Below are positions 42,201 through 52,709 of a DNA stretch of 64,000 nucleotides, in pieces. The notes beneath the pieces were generated by a model, which had not been told where the DNA came from, did not search any database, and saw only the letters and a list, made by a program, of their open reading frames with translations. Both the position numbers and the translations under genes were made by a program. The stretch's first letter is position 1. Each line of letters opens with the position of its first letter. The DNA is from Nannochloropsis oceanica. Taxonomy: Eukaryota; Sar; Eustigmatophyceae; Eustigmatales; Monodopsidaceae. The stretch is taken from positions 1,178,001 through 1,242,000 of the forward strand of contig CP038130.1 of the NCBI GenBank assembly GCA_004519485.1, in the 5' to 3' direction.

Positions 42201-43235
42201 TAAAACAGAGAAGGAGGAGAGGGAAGCAGCAATGAGCTCCTTCTCGAAGGTCAGGAGGAGGCGCAGTGCTCCGTGGGCGTCGTGAAAGAAGGCGAGCAGG
42301 GCATCGGGGTCCAGGGCATCGGCGTGCTGTACTGAGAGGAAGTACAAGATCTTGGTGCACGTTTTGACAATCTGCGCCAAGCCTATCAGGTTCTCCGTAC
42401 CTCCTTCCCTCTCGAGGGCACGTAGGAGGCTATCGAGTCGTGAACGCCAGAGGTGCTGGTATACAATTGGGAACAGGAGGCGAGCCATTCCTTGAAACGC
42501 CATCTTGTCTGCTAAAAGACCCTTACCTGCAAGTTCCTTGGTAACGCGATGTAATGCATGAATGACACGGATAGTTTGAAGGTCATCCTCTTGATGGTAG
42601 TCCTGCCCAGCGCTGTTGCTCGGGGGAGAGCTGGGTGGAAGGAAAGCAAGGAGCTGCGGGAAGAAGTCAGGCCATTTCCGTGGCCAGTCGGCACGAACCA
42701 CTTTCGCAAGGACGTGCGCCGTATTTTTCGCGAGCAAGTCATGTGGTTCTGTCATGCGGGACAGCAAAAAAGCACGGAAGCGCGCCTTTTCTTCCTCGCT
42801 CACAGGTCGTGTTTGTCGCTGCTGCTGCTGTAGGTACATTGCATGCGGGCTATCACAGCTCGCTCCTGTCGCCATACCCCCACCCTCGCGCCGTCGCATG
42901 AGTTCTCCAATCCTTTCGCCCCCGAACTTTCCTAATCTTAGTCCATCCTCCCCGTCAGCGCTGCTGCCGGCGTTCCGCCAATGTCGTCGAACAACATTTT
43001 GCATGAGCAGTACTGCGAGCAAGCGCGCGTTGTTATCCACGTCGGCTTCAGAACCTTGAATGATAACCGCCAGGACATCCAAAAAATTGGGTACAGTCTC
43101 AAAGGCGCGCAGAACTTCTTCCGCTTGATGACGACCGGCAGGGTCGGTGGTGTCGAGGGCGGCAAGGAGAGTTGAATACAACGGCGAGACATGCTCAGGT
43201 CCAAGGGTGGCGGGAAGGGAGGGTTGGGAGACCAT
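39222..43235 (-). CDS. IPO11: Importin-11-like nuclear transport receptor
   Basis: A single 4-kb exon, 1337 aa from the ATG at 43235 (the open frame continues two codons to a GTG). Importin-11 is a beta-karyopherin that carries ubiquitin-conjugating enzymes, PTEN and ribosomal proteins into the nucleus in a Ran-dependent way. The importin-beta N-terminal domain is clear at ~20-110 (HQAEEVLRAFETVPNFLDVL; LLAVLLMQNVVRRHWRN). Next come the exportin-1-like stretch NTAHVLAKVVRADWPRKWPD and helical HEAT repeats throughout, with ALLEDALRLWHTTF matching the LLEDGLELW segment of the human protein. Poly-Ser, poly-Gln and acidic inserts in the loops make it longer than the human ~975 aa. It has no intron although its neighbours have many. 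Confidence 0.88.
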   Translation of the reverse strand: MVSQPSLPATLGPEHVSPLYSTLLAALDTTDPAGRHQAEEVLRAFETVPNFLDVLAVIIQGSEADVDNNARLLAVLLMQNVVRRHWRNAGSSADGEDGLRLGKFGGERIGELMRRREGGGMATGASCDSPHAMYLQQQQRQTRPVSEEEKARFRAFLLSRMTEPHDLLAKNTAHVLAKVVRADWPRKWPDFFPQLLAFLPPSSPPSNSAGQDYHQEDDLQTIRVIHALHRVTKELAGKGLLADKMAFQGMARLLFPIVYQHLWRSRLDSLLRALEREGGTENLIGLAQIVKTCTKILYFLSVQHADALDPDALLAFFHDAHGALRLLLTFEKELIAASLSSFSVLPPVLHQLAKVTKNLSALIVETQSRSPLVLRGGALPLFLHFFYDEICSITGVSSSTSSSSFCSSSFAFSTLSSPAPAAVMEAMLWDPDPADPCRKFYLNACAFLGNCLTCPDYQHSEHASHNPSFPPSSSTSPSNGQNCGTSSKRGSPRSISFAADGERPPCQREMSREITEFYTEERLLALYNLLLASLLRLRHAEMEEWREAPEEFMLEEEQRRPDDDLQAAAEHLFLAMFDARRDVLGPHLAAILSDYPRQLHAASLSVTSSSSSSSASTSSPLPPPEVCFWDAVYLLLGVASYSLRDFLDLPSWYTQCFIPMMRILLLSPSLPPSVAPSLPPILLRRLLYLVACAAPDVPARFRGGEGGVFHLFSCALDPNNPRTDLVAALQAIEAVSALLHDWTFAESEKRDPTLPPFLGLYLTHVYRVIETATEMENKRKALGLINLLLKSVVDHGVVASFAPVILGPLPGLWTFSGGGGDGEGGREGGVVADLRISIMQVLIGLLPRLAAAAAAVESNNGQTQQQQHQQHHLVSSLLLPLLTDATDTSRPEAGALLEDALRLWHTTFLYLPPSPPSSPSLLLPLLPLLPRLPRLLEHHGFELIKPMMTLLEDYIVVLSISSPPLSSSIPQQQLCFSPLCDALSHSLQGVAPRGLVHVTRVMETFLIAFPEAGIRALINSNILSFLLDYSGLHSPPPPPSSSSQLPKRLEEGEAGRRRDEGIQVQYLSLIARALLTAPRVLLPLLHALRLDVLLVVDSLLVHFDHVPAGSPPATPSLSFSSSSSFLACSSSSRRKLWCLCLLFLLGGGEGGREGGELEDLNFRRPLVMGVLQRLEQVLSICVDVIVEAEGEAKERQEQLEEEAKEAVAAAAAAAPVAAGTAAGGGGVHAEVGRDERLLKGMDSGRLYGGLGDELLLVEDATEGGGEGGGGFPPHPGVGVMVVERGEVVYMHREGEALRAAVGEALGRAGRVVGEEVIRQAIQAVHPSIWVQVEQQRQ

Positions 43236-44092
43236 GACCACCGGACAGGCAGGGCGCTGAATTTTTGCTGGATACAGATGCCGTGGCTCTGGCCTCCCTG
43301 TTTGTTGGGATGGTGGGGCAGGCGAACGTGAGAAAGAGAGGGGCGAGATGTGGGAAAGTCAAGATGACGAGATGGTTCAACGGGAATGGCGTATTGCTTC
43401 AAGCAGTGCCTTTTTCTGCAAAGGAAGACGCCTACCACCCTGTCACAGCAGGATAACAAATCCTTCGATCAAAAGACGACAGCCGACCGAAATCTTGCAC
43501 TGTCTCCATGGTAAATGGCACTCAAGCCCGTTTCTTGACCACTCTTTCGCAACAAGCAACCTCCTCACCCCCCCAAGCCGCTACGCTCCCTCGTTCTATT
43601 CTGAGTACACTCTTATTTTGTTTGCACGCTCAGGAACCCTGGTGTCGTCCATACAAGAAAGATGCGACTGGAATCAAATCTTATGAAAAAAGGACGTCCC
43701 CTAATGATAATCTAGGTGCATGTGTCCACCAAAGCACGAAAGACAATATCTACTACCACCACCTGCCATATAGGCGGTGAACATGGGAGCGAAGTGAAGC
43801 GGACAACAATGTTCTGCGAGCATAGGGACAGTAGTGAAGCGCAGGAAGAGGGATGACGTACATGTGGAGAGTATATGAGGAGGAAATGAGGGGCATGGGG
43901 AGGAACAAAGGAATTAGACAGATGTAAGACACGACCCATAAAAGTTGACGTCAAAATTAGTGGCAAAAGGGAAGTCAACTAAGCAAGGCACAACTAAAAC
44001 TCTCAGGCTTTCCCTTAAAGCAAGCTCAACGAGTCTCTCACACCTCTTTAATTCTCCCGTTGATTCTTGTACATTCCTGTGTCCCAACAAAT
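43236..44092. other. Intergenic between importin-11 and DUF4954 genes
   Basis: 857 bp with both genes on the minus strand: importin-11 promoter and DUF4954-gene 3' UTR. Composition is mixed and nothing else was recognised. Confidence 0.5.
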
Positions 44093-46473
44093 TTAAACGT
44101 CCTTTATCATCACTGAATCATTGGCCCGCTCTGCTAACCAACCCTTAACATATGCCCTGATCTCCACCAAGCCGGCCTTGGCCCCCATAATAACCTTATC
44201 TTCTTCCAATGGAGGCCGCGTTGCTGCGTAGTCGTCTAAAATCTCCGCCCCTCGTACTTCATCTCTCCGCTTGCTAGCTTCCACCGCCCTCACCACCCGC
44301 TCTTCAATTACGACCAAGTCCTGAAGCAGATTTGAGATCGAAGGCATGTTTAGTGGGTCTTCCTCTGCCCCCTCGTCTTCACGCGAGGGAGCAACATCCG
44401 CATTTCGTGCTCCTTCCCCACCATATTCGGCCCGGAGAACTGACCGCTGGTGCCACCACATGTCGTAGTCTTCAACATCATTTCTTCCCCCTCTCTCCTC
44501 TCCCTCCTTTCCCCCCCGTCTTTCCTTCACTAGATGATCAAACAGGCCCCGCAAGGCATACCTTTTGATCCACTCCGTGTACGTTGCCAACCCTTCCTCT
44601 GCCCCCTTCCAAGTCACCATGTTGGCACCCGCACCTTCCAATTCATTCGCGGTGAAAAATGCTCCCCCATTTCCTTCCTCCCTCCCCCTCTCCCTCCCCA
44701 CTGCACGCCGCAACCGCGCGCGGGCCTCGATCATCGCATCAACAATATCCGGTCGAAACACCGGCTCTCGCACGAGGCGCTTATGCCTCTGCGACTTGCT
44801 CCTCTGCATAAACTTGGCTTCATTCCTAAGCACTGTATAAGGGCTTGCACGCAAGACCCAAGCCGGTCGCAGGATATTGGAGAGGAGAAAGCTGCTGCTA
44901 CTGCTGCTTCCATGCATTATGTTCCCCAGTACTGTCGCCAGATATCGCGCATCCCGGCACGCACTTACAAGCGAGAAGGGGAAATGCAAGCGCTGCTGCT
45001 CCAACGTCGTGTCGGCGGCCACCAGGGTGTAGGGGGAAGCGGAAAGGTTGACGGGTAGTTTCACCGACGACCCCAATCCGAAAAAGACGCCTTCGCCCAA
45101 CAGACACTCCTGATCGGCCGCGCGGCCTGTGTGGTTGCTCCCGATCTTAGCGCCGTACGCGACGTTTCCCCGACCTTTGGGCCAGAGCGCCGCGATAAGG
45201 AGGGACTGGTGGTGGAACCCCACAAAGGGACCTAGCAGGCTGTGGTGGCACTCCCCAGTGGCGACTCCACTGTCCGGACAAGCAATGACATGGCAGCACT
45301 TCCCCTCAGTCTCGACACTGCTGTGTTCCATCAGGAGAGAGTCGCGGACTATGGCGTGCCCGCTTACCTTGACTCCTGGCTGCAGAATGCTCCTTTGGAC
45401 GATGGAACCGCCCGTGACATAAGTTCGCCCAATACGACCTGTCAATATAGCGGTGGAGTCCACCTCGCTGTTCTCCACAACGGCGCGTGGGCCAACAAAT
45501 GATGCACTAATGCGGGGACAGCTGCGGACACTCGCGTTCCGGGCAATTATAGCGCAGAAGGATGTGTTGGTTCTACGGAGCGCATTGAGATTCAACAGAT
45601 GCCGGATGCCGGGCAGGTAGTCCTCTTGTACCCATGCCATGTGCGCTTGATGATCGATGGTAGAAGTAGTGCCCGAGGAGAACGATGAAGACGAAGGAGA
45701 TGGAGATGGAGTACACGTCGGGAAGGCCTGGGCCAGGACCTCTTGCATTGACGAGTTATGGTGGATGACGACAGGGCGCCCTCGGATCTCGGAACCTACG
45801 CGGACCGTGTGGCCGCACGAATACGGCGACGAAATGTGATCATATGAGCCGTTGCTTCCTTCTATCGTGCCATTTCCCACGACCTCTGCTCCCTCTTGAA
45901 TCACGACATTGGAAAGGCACTTATTCCCTATGATTTTTATACCCGGGCCAGTAACTATGCAATCTATGAGAGTAGAGTCAAACAAGCCACATGGCTCCTT
46001 CTCCATTTCATCATAACTGTGGATGTTGCCGTGTAAAAAGATGTCGCCATAAAACGAGCAGCGGACAATGCGCGGATGACTGTTTTCCTTGTCTTGGGGA
46101 AGGAGTGTGTTCTCAGTTCTCACAAACACCCTGCACCACTCTTTCGATACGCAGCCATGAGCCTCTAGGTACTCTATCTCATCCCGCGAAATCGCACGGT
46201 ACGATTGGTCGCTAATCTCTAAAATAAGAAATAAGAAAATTAAAAAAGGGGGAGGGAGTTAGAATGATGAGTTTTATGGCTATGATGAGTTTGATGGCTT
46301 GTTGCTATAGAAATAAGCGTTCAGAGACAGGGAGCGGGTAGGGGGGAGGAGGAGCCGGGGGACAAGCAAGCGCAAACGAAACGTGACTTCTACTATTACG
46401 TACCTGCACAGCTTTTAAGGGTTTGCAAAAAATCATCATCCTCCGGCGCGAGCCCTCCGGTTGAGTTCGCCAT
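44093..46473 (-). CDS. DUF4954 left-handed beta-helix protein
   Basis: Two exons, 46473-46404 and 46218-44093, 731 aa; the junction falls in a Glu codon (SCA then EISDQSYRAISRDEIEYLE). The family is known to me mainly from Bacteroidetes, about 650 aa long, with hexapeptide (left-handed beta-helix) repeats as in sugar-nucleotide acyltransferases; no activity has been assigned. The start YRAISRDEIEYLEAHGC and WCRVFV fits the family opening. Repeat-like stretches follow (CIVTGPGIKIIGNKCLSNVV; GSIVQRSILQPGVKVSGHAI), then GPFVGFHHQSLLIAALWPKG and LPVNLSASPYTLV, which match the conserved HHKSTLLIAG and YL-region of the bacterial proteins. A charged C-terminal helical region of ~200 residues contains inserts. 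A role in sugar or lipid acyl transfer is a guess. No targeting signal was seen. Confidence 0.8.
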
Positions 46474-47063
46474 TTTGGCTCTGAAGCTGGAGTACGCGGT
46501 GTGTGGGTGCCGGTGCTGCGGGGGAGGAGCGCGAGGCGGGAAGCAAGACGAAGAGGCACGTGTGGCTTGACGACTTGAAGATAATGCGGCGAGTTCCCGG
46601 GTGTAGACACACTGGAAGCCTGTGAGTTACGTAGGTTGCAGGAATGCTATTGTGAGTGTTTGTGGTAGTGTGAGTGGATCGGCTGGCAAGCAAGACGGGC
46701 TCGCGGCCTTCATCTGGCTCATTTTTATTCCTCCTCCGAGTCATCATCACGTCATCCCCTCCGAGCCCATGCTAAGCAATGCCGCCAAACTCGTGTTAAT
46801 TCAATCACATGGACCGCCCTTCACCCTCCAAGCCCACGCTCGTCACTCATGCGATGACGTCTCCACTATTTTCACACACGCTATAGGCATCTTGTTTGCG
46901 CAGCCGTCCAGCTTACCTCACCCAGAAAGTCATCTCGCTAAGAGCACCCAGAGCGGCAGCGGCTCCTTTTCCCCTTCCCACGCCGTGCTTCTATCACCAC
47001 TACGAGCAGCAGCACCACCACAACGATAAGATTCACAGCCGGGAGCGCGATAAATGCGCCCTT
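46474..47063. promoter_or_regulatory. Divergent region between DUF4954 and Sec14-transporter genes
   Basis: 590 bp between opposite starts. The frame of the downstream gene is open from 46896, so an earlier ATG there is possible but lacks protein character (Ala/His-rich). Confidence 0.45.
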
Positions 47064-50000
47064 ATGGATTATGAAAGCAGTCGAACCAGTCGACAACCGA
47101 GTCAGCACCAGCGGCATCATCTGCACCCACAAGAGGACTCCTTGGAACTAGGAGGCCGTTTACCCACCATCAATCCAGGCGTGACCAAGCCGTTTACGAC
47201 CCGTTCTTCCTCTGCCACAGCACCACATTCATCTTCTACAACAGTTTCGCCGGCGACAGCGCCAGCACCTGCAGCAACGAGAGACACGTGCATTCGGCGC
47301 TTCGTCAACATGCTTCTCGAAGGCACTACAATGCAATTTAGTCTCCTTTGTCTCGATGCCCTCGTCATTGCTGCCCTCTTGCCCGAGCTCCCTGCGCTTG
47401 CTGCCTCGATGACTGATGCCCCTAAAAACGTCCCGTTGGTCGTGGCGTTAATAGTCGGCGGCCTCTTTCTAGGGCGGGCTGGAGGGGGGCTTTGGTGCCA
47501 TTACCGTTCCCAACCCTCCAGCAACAACACTCATCACGACGGTCATTACCATCAGAAGCCTTTTTCTCTTAAGACTGTCCTTGTTGCTGCTTTGGTCTAT
47601 AGCGTGGTCTGGTTCGTCCAAGGCTTTGTGAATCGCCTCTCCGTCTTTATCATCGGACAATTCGTCATCGGCTTCCTGATAGGCAAACACTCCATCTTTA
47701 AAAATAGGGCGCACCCCGGTACCACCCTCTCCTCCCCCTCCTCATCCTTCCCCGTCCTCCTCGGGGCCATGATCGGTGTCCTGATCGGCGGGTTTTTCGA
47801 CGCCCAGCACACCCTCAACCCGTGTCCGGCAGACGAGGGGATAGCTTGCACCCGATGGGCCGATGGGGCGCCCATGGCCCCGGTAGGTGTAGCAGTTTTC
47901 GCTCTTGCAGTAGGGATAGGAATTTTGTCGTCAGTGGCAGCCCAGTGGCAGCGCGCGGCCGCCGCGGCGGCGGTGGCGCAGAGGGAGAGGAGGGAGGAAG
48001 GGAGGGAGGGGGGGGGGGAGTATCGACTTTTGAGTGGAGGAGGGAGTGGGGCCATCGCGGCGACGGCGAGTCGGCGCATGAGCGAGGAGGAGGTGATGGC
48101 AGTTTTGCAGGAGGCGGAGGAGGGAGGTAGGGGGGGCGGGTATGTGCAAACGCCCCATCATCATGTGCATTTGTTGCGGATTCCCGAGCGGTATGTGAAG
48201 GGCTGCAATGGAGACATGGAGGAAGCGGCGAGGCGGTGGAAGGACACATTGGCCTGGAGGGAGGAGCAGGGAATCGATCGTATACTGCTGGAGCCACAGA
48301 GAAATTTTGCATTGATTAAGGAGTGTTATCCGCATTTCCTGCACCGGAGGGATAGGGGGGGACGGCCGGTGTATTATGAGCTGCTAGGGTAGGGAGGGAG
48401 GGAGGGAGACGGGTTGTCACTCCGAAAGGTACCGCCTGACCTTCGTATTTTGCTTCATTTCTATTGAACACGAACAGGCAGATTAACTTGAAGAAGCTGA
48501 AGGCGCAGGGCGTGACTTTGGACGAGGTGGTTCGATACTACATCTTCCTCACTGAGTAAGCAGGGGGGGCAGGCGGGACGAAGGGACGGAGGGACAGACG
48601 GGCGGAGGGTTAGGTTGATGTTTATACGAAGCTCATTTATCCTACCGCTTCATTGCACTCGACTATTTTATGGATCTGTTATTCACTGAATCTTCATGCC
48701 CGTCTCCTACCCCCATTCAGGTATATTTGGAACAAACTCCAGCCCGAGGATGATGAGCGTGGGGCGATGATCTCTGTCCTAGACGTGGAGAATGTGGGCA
48801 TAATGGATTTACGGGGGGATGCGCTGGAGTTCCTTAAGGCGGCGAGTAAAGTGGTGCAGCTTCATTACGTGGAAAGGTCGCATAAGATGTTTATATTGAA
48901 TGCGCCTTCGTGGTTTAATGTGCTGTGGAAGGTAGGGAAGGAGGAAGGGAGGGAGGGAAGGAGGGAAGGGGGTAGAGGAGGAAATATATGTAAATCAGAT
49001 TTGTCGACGATGTCCAGTATGCGTATTTACCCTCCCTCCCTCCCTCCCTGTGCAGGTCATCGCCCCTCTCCTCCATGAGAACACCCGCCAAAAAATCAAT
49101 ATCTTGGGGAAGGACCACAAGGCCGTCCTGGATGTCATTGACGCCAGCTGCTTACCAGTGAGGTACGGAGGGACGGATGACATGGCCCTGGGGGAGGCGC
49201 CGGAGGAGGTAGACTTCAGGGCGTATCTGGATGACGTGCTGAGGGGGAAGGTGGGGTGGGAAGGAGGGGATGAAGAGGAGGGAGGGAAGACGACGACGGC
49301 GGTAGTTGCTGCTGGTTGTGGTAGTGGTGGTAATAATGGTGGAGGAGGTGGAGGGGGAGGAGAAGGAGGAGGAGGATTGCCAACAGCAGCAGCGGCACCA
49401 ACAGCAGCAGCAGCACCACCCGCAGCAGCACCAGCACCACAACCGGCATCTTCCTTGTGGGGCGCTCGCTTAGTAGGGGTGGGTCAGCGCGTGGCGGGAG
49501 GGATGGTGGGAGGCTTCAAGGCGCTCAGGCCCGCTTTTTTGACACCCTTGTCAGACGCCCAGAAAGCAAATCTGGGAAGGGAGAATAGGTTTGTGTATGA
49601 CGAGGGGAGGAGACAATGGATTCTGATTGAGGAGGAACCGGAGGAGGAGGAGGTGGACGAGGAGGAAGAGGTGGAGGCTGAGGAGGAGGAACGGTTGGTT
49701 CGTGCCATCCAGGCGGCGCACGAGGTGGGGGGGAGGAGCAGTAGTATTAGAGGACGTTTAGCGGCCGTTTTGAGGGGAGGGGGAGGGAAAGAGGGAGCAA
49801 GGAACAATGCGGACGCAGTGGCGGCCGCAACAGCAGCGCAGGCGCGGAATGTGGAGGAGTTGGAGGCAGGGAGGAAGGAGGAGGAGGAGGAGGAGGAGGA
49901 GGAGGAGGAGGAGGAGGGGGGGGAGGAGGAGGAAGAGGGGGAGAATAAAGCGTCTGCTGCAGCAGCAATAGTGGAGGGGGAGGAAGTGGAATCAATAGTG

Positions 50001-50663
50001 GAAGATCGAGAAGAGCTGGCCAGGACAAGGAGCGGTTCGATTCTGCTGCTGCTCCTGGTGGCTTGGCGGGCGCTCGCTCTCTCCCTCCTCCTTGTCCTCC
50101 CCCTGTGGTTGGCAGATCAGCATGGTAGTGCCCCTTATGAGATCGCCTTATTGCTTTTCTGCGGAGGAATTGTAGCTACTGCCCTGTGGGCCCTGATCGA
50201 GAGGACGCATCTCCTCCCTCCCTTCCCCACCTGCCTTGCCACACTCGCCTCCCTTGCCGTGGCATGTCTGTTGCTCGGGCCTCTCAGCAGCAGCAGCAGC
50301 AGGCATCCAGAGGCATACAGGGAGGCGGCGGGACGGGGATTGAGTGTCGTAATAGCAGCATTTGCCGTCCTGATGATGGGGGGCTCCGTCTCGTGGGCAG
50401 TACTTTTGTCTATGGCTTTGTTTGGTAAGGAGGAGAAGGGGGCCAGGGATGATCTTCTTCCCTCTCTCCTCCTTGCCGATGTGCTGGGCGCGGTGCTTGG
50501 GCCGGTGATCTACTCGGCGTCGATATCGTACGGAGGGGAGGGGGGAGGGGAGGCTACGTGGGTGAGTGTGGTTGGATGGGTGGGGGTGGGGAGTGTGCTG
50601 CTTGTTGGAGGATTGGGAAAGTCTCTGCCTCGGCCGATGATGACGACGGAGGGGGGTAGATAG
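47064..50663 (+). CDS. Twelve-span transporter-like protein with inserted Sec14 (CRAL-TRIO) domain
   Basis: Four exons, 47064-48388, 48478-48555, 48721-48931 and 49056-50663; 1073 aa. Six hydrophobic segments lie at ~residues 89-297 (for example VALIVGGLFLGRAGGGLW and FPVLLGAMIGVLIGGFF). A full Sec14-like CRAL-TRIO domain follows at ~340-595: the N-terminal helix EEAARRWKDTLAWREEQGID, GRPVYYELLGQINLKKL, VLDVENVGIMDL, FILNAPSWFNVLWKVIAPLL and INILG. An Ala/Gly- and Glu-rich linker (~600-860) leads to six more segments (~865-1065). Six plus six spans with a long central loop is the plan of a major facilitator, so the Sec14 domain sits where the cytosolic loop should be. Sec14 domains exchange phospholipids or phosphoinositides; lipid-sensing or lipid-handing transport is inferred. 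Exon phases all agree, so the fusion is not an artefact of joining two genes. Confidence 0.85.
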
Positions 50664-51071
50664 GGAGGAAAGGAGGGCGAACAGGATGTAAGAAGGAGGA
50701 CGAGGGTGGGGAAGACGGTAGAGGTATTGTGGAAGACGTGGATACAAGCTTGAAGGTGTTGAGGGAAGAGGGGGGGCAGGGAGTTAGAATATGTGTACAT
50801 TGTGTAGGGGCACAAAAATGATCGAAGACACATTAAGGCTGTTCAATAAACATTACGTAAGGGCCAGGCCAAAAGTGGAGGAACCCCCGGAAGAAAAGAT
50901 GCGCGAAAAATATAAAAACAGTCGGGAAGGCAACAGTAAAAAGAGGAGCAGGAGCAGGAGCAGGAGGGAGGAAGGGGGAAGGGCGAGGCAGCAGGAGGAG
51001 GAGCATTAGGAGCATGGGAGGGAGGGAAGGAGGGCGAGGGGGCAACGCACACGACACATGGTCCAACTGCA
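50664..51071. other. 3' flank of the Sec14-transporter gene
   Basis: Purine-rich; includes AGGAGC-type repeats near 50945-51005. The plus ORF at 50791-51009 is low-complexity and not accepted. Confidence 0.45.
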
Positions 51072-51458
51072 TCACGTACACAGAGATGAGAAAAGCTGAA
51101 CTACAAGTGACTGACAAAGTATCATTACCATTACCTTAAGATCATTCATTCTTTGTCGAGTTCCCCTTTTCCCTGTTTCGGACGATACAAGTCCCACCGC
51201 CCTCTCCCCACCTTCCAACCGAGACCCAGGAGCATGTCGCCCTCGATTCTGCCCAACGAAGTTATAAGAAAACAGACATACAACCAGGAGGAGTGAAATC
51301 ACGTCACCGTGCTTCAGCCGCGAAGCCCCTTCTCCTCCTTTCTCCTCCTCCTCCATCTCTTCCTCCTCCTTCTCCTCCTCCTCTACATCTTCCTCGGCCT
51401 CCTTCCCCTCCTTGCCACCATCGCCTCGTATCGTCGTCATCGGCGTCGGTGTTTTCAT
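51072..51458 (-). CDS. Doubtful small ORF, acidic with one membrane segment
   Basis: 128 aa from the ATG at 51458. The N-terminal third is Glu-rich (about 25 acidic residues), followed by one hydrophobic stretch (VISLLLVVCLFSYNFVG) and a polar tail with a second weak hydrophobic end. No family recognised. The acidic part is coded by a GAG/GAA repeat, so the frame may be open by composition alone. It lies between two confident genes with no sign of splicing to either. Confidence 0.3.
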   Translation of the reverse strand: MKTPTPMTTIRGDGGKEGKEAEEDVEEEEKEEEEMEEEEKGGEGASRLKHGDVISLLLVVCLFSYNFVGQNRGRHAPGSRLEGGERAVGLVSSETGKRGTRQRMNDLKVMVMILCQSLVVQLFSSLCT

Positions 51459-51758
51459 TGTAGACACAGCATCATTACCATCAATAGTAGACTATCACAC
51501 GTGAAGGTATCTTCCATACCCTTACATTATACTCATACACTCACATACACATATGCACCTTAAATTCCTTTCTCAGAAATCCCAACCCTTTTTTAAATGA
51601 ATAAATAAATAAAATTAATCCAAATCCTCCGTTTCAGATCCAAGCTCCTAATTTGCTTCCTCTCTTCCTGACCCTCCTCACTTCGGTTCCTCCAAAAGAG
51701 ACATAGGAAGAGTGAAACCCCCGCATCTTTCCTTCCGACTTTCCTTCCCACTCCAGGC

Positions 51759-52709
51759 TTATGTCATCGCCTGAGTAGGAGGGATAATCGCAGCTGTGGC
51801 CGTGGCTGTTGGTGCTACTGCCGGAACAGTTTCTGCCACCGCCGCGGCAAGCGTTGAAGCAACTGCCTCCTCAACCGCGGGTGTTGCAGGAGCAGCAGCA
51901 GCAGCAGCAGCGGAAGCAGCAGGAGCAGGAGCAGCAGCAGTAGCGGGTGTATCGATGGATGCCTCGACAACGGGAGGGCTGGGAGAGGCAGATGGGGTGG
52001 CAGTGGCGCTGGAGTCGGTCCCTAGAACGGCAAGGATCTTCATGATCTGATTTGTTCCGGGAGGAGAGAGGAGGGAAGGGAGGTAGGCGTGGGTGATAAT
52101 GATGGGCTTGGGAGTAATGATGCACGGAGATAGAAAAGGATGTGAGAAAGGACGGGAGGATCGATGTGGGTTACCTCGATTGAAACAAATTCATAGAGGA
52201 GGAATGGGAATCACCAAAAGGAGAGAGGATTGGAACAAAGAGAAAAAAGAAGGGGGAAAACAACTAGCCACGGACCTTTTCCGCGCCCTTCACATCTTTC
52301 AGCTGTCCCATGGCCTGATCACGGAGCGCCAGCACCATTTTTTTCAAAGGGCCATCATCTAGTGTGTCGACCATCGTGGAAAATTGGCCTAGTTGAGTGG
52401 TAAGGCCTGCGAGTTCGTCACTGCTGCCTTCGCCGGCGGCGAACTGGAGGGGAGGGAGGGAACGAGGAAGGGAAGTCGGGTTTTGAATGGCCCGAGAGAA
52501 AGGAAGAGACAGAAGAAGGTAAGGAAGTGGGGATACATGGTAAAACGAACCTTCTTGCCGGTGCTGACGAGGTCCTTGAGGGTTGTCACGAGGGGCCCCA
52601 AATTCTCAGGCACGTGGAGGGACTCCTTGACGGCAGTCGTTACCTTGTCACCCATGTCGTTGACCATCTCCTTGACCGCGTTGATAATGGTGTTAATCGT
52701 GTCGGACAT
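51759..52709 (-). CDS. Unknown Ala-rich protein with N-terminal helices
   Basis: Three exons, 52709-52551, 52443-52276 and 52046-51759, all phase 0; 204 aa. Donors are GTTCGT and GTCCGT, weaker than elsewhere in the window. The first 110 residues look like amphipathic helices (INTIINAVKEMVNDMGDKVT; LVTTLKDLVSTGKK; KKMVLALRDQAMGQLKDV). The last ~80 are an Ala/Pro/Thr-rich tail without charge pattern. I do not recognise the family. No signal peptide or membrane span. The regular helices and matching phases support a real gene. Confidence 0.6.

Noticed and set aside
50791-51009. A small plus-strand ORF with Arg/Ser repeats
   Set aside because: It consists of an AGGAGC-type repeat after the end of the Sec14-transporter gene; no family features.
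51796-52050. An Ala/Val/Gly-rich plus-strand ORF
   Set aside because: It is the mirror of the Ala-rich tail of the minus-strand gene; the minus frame joins two helical exons in phase.
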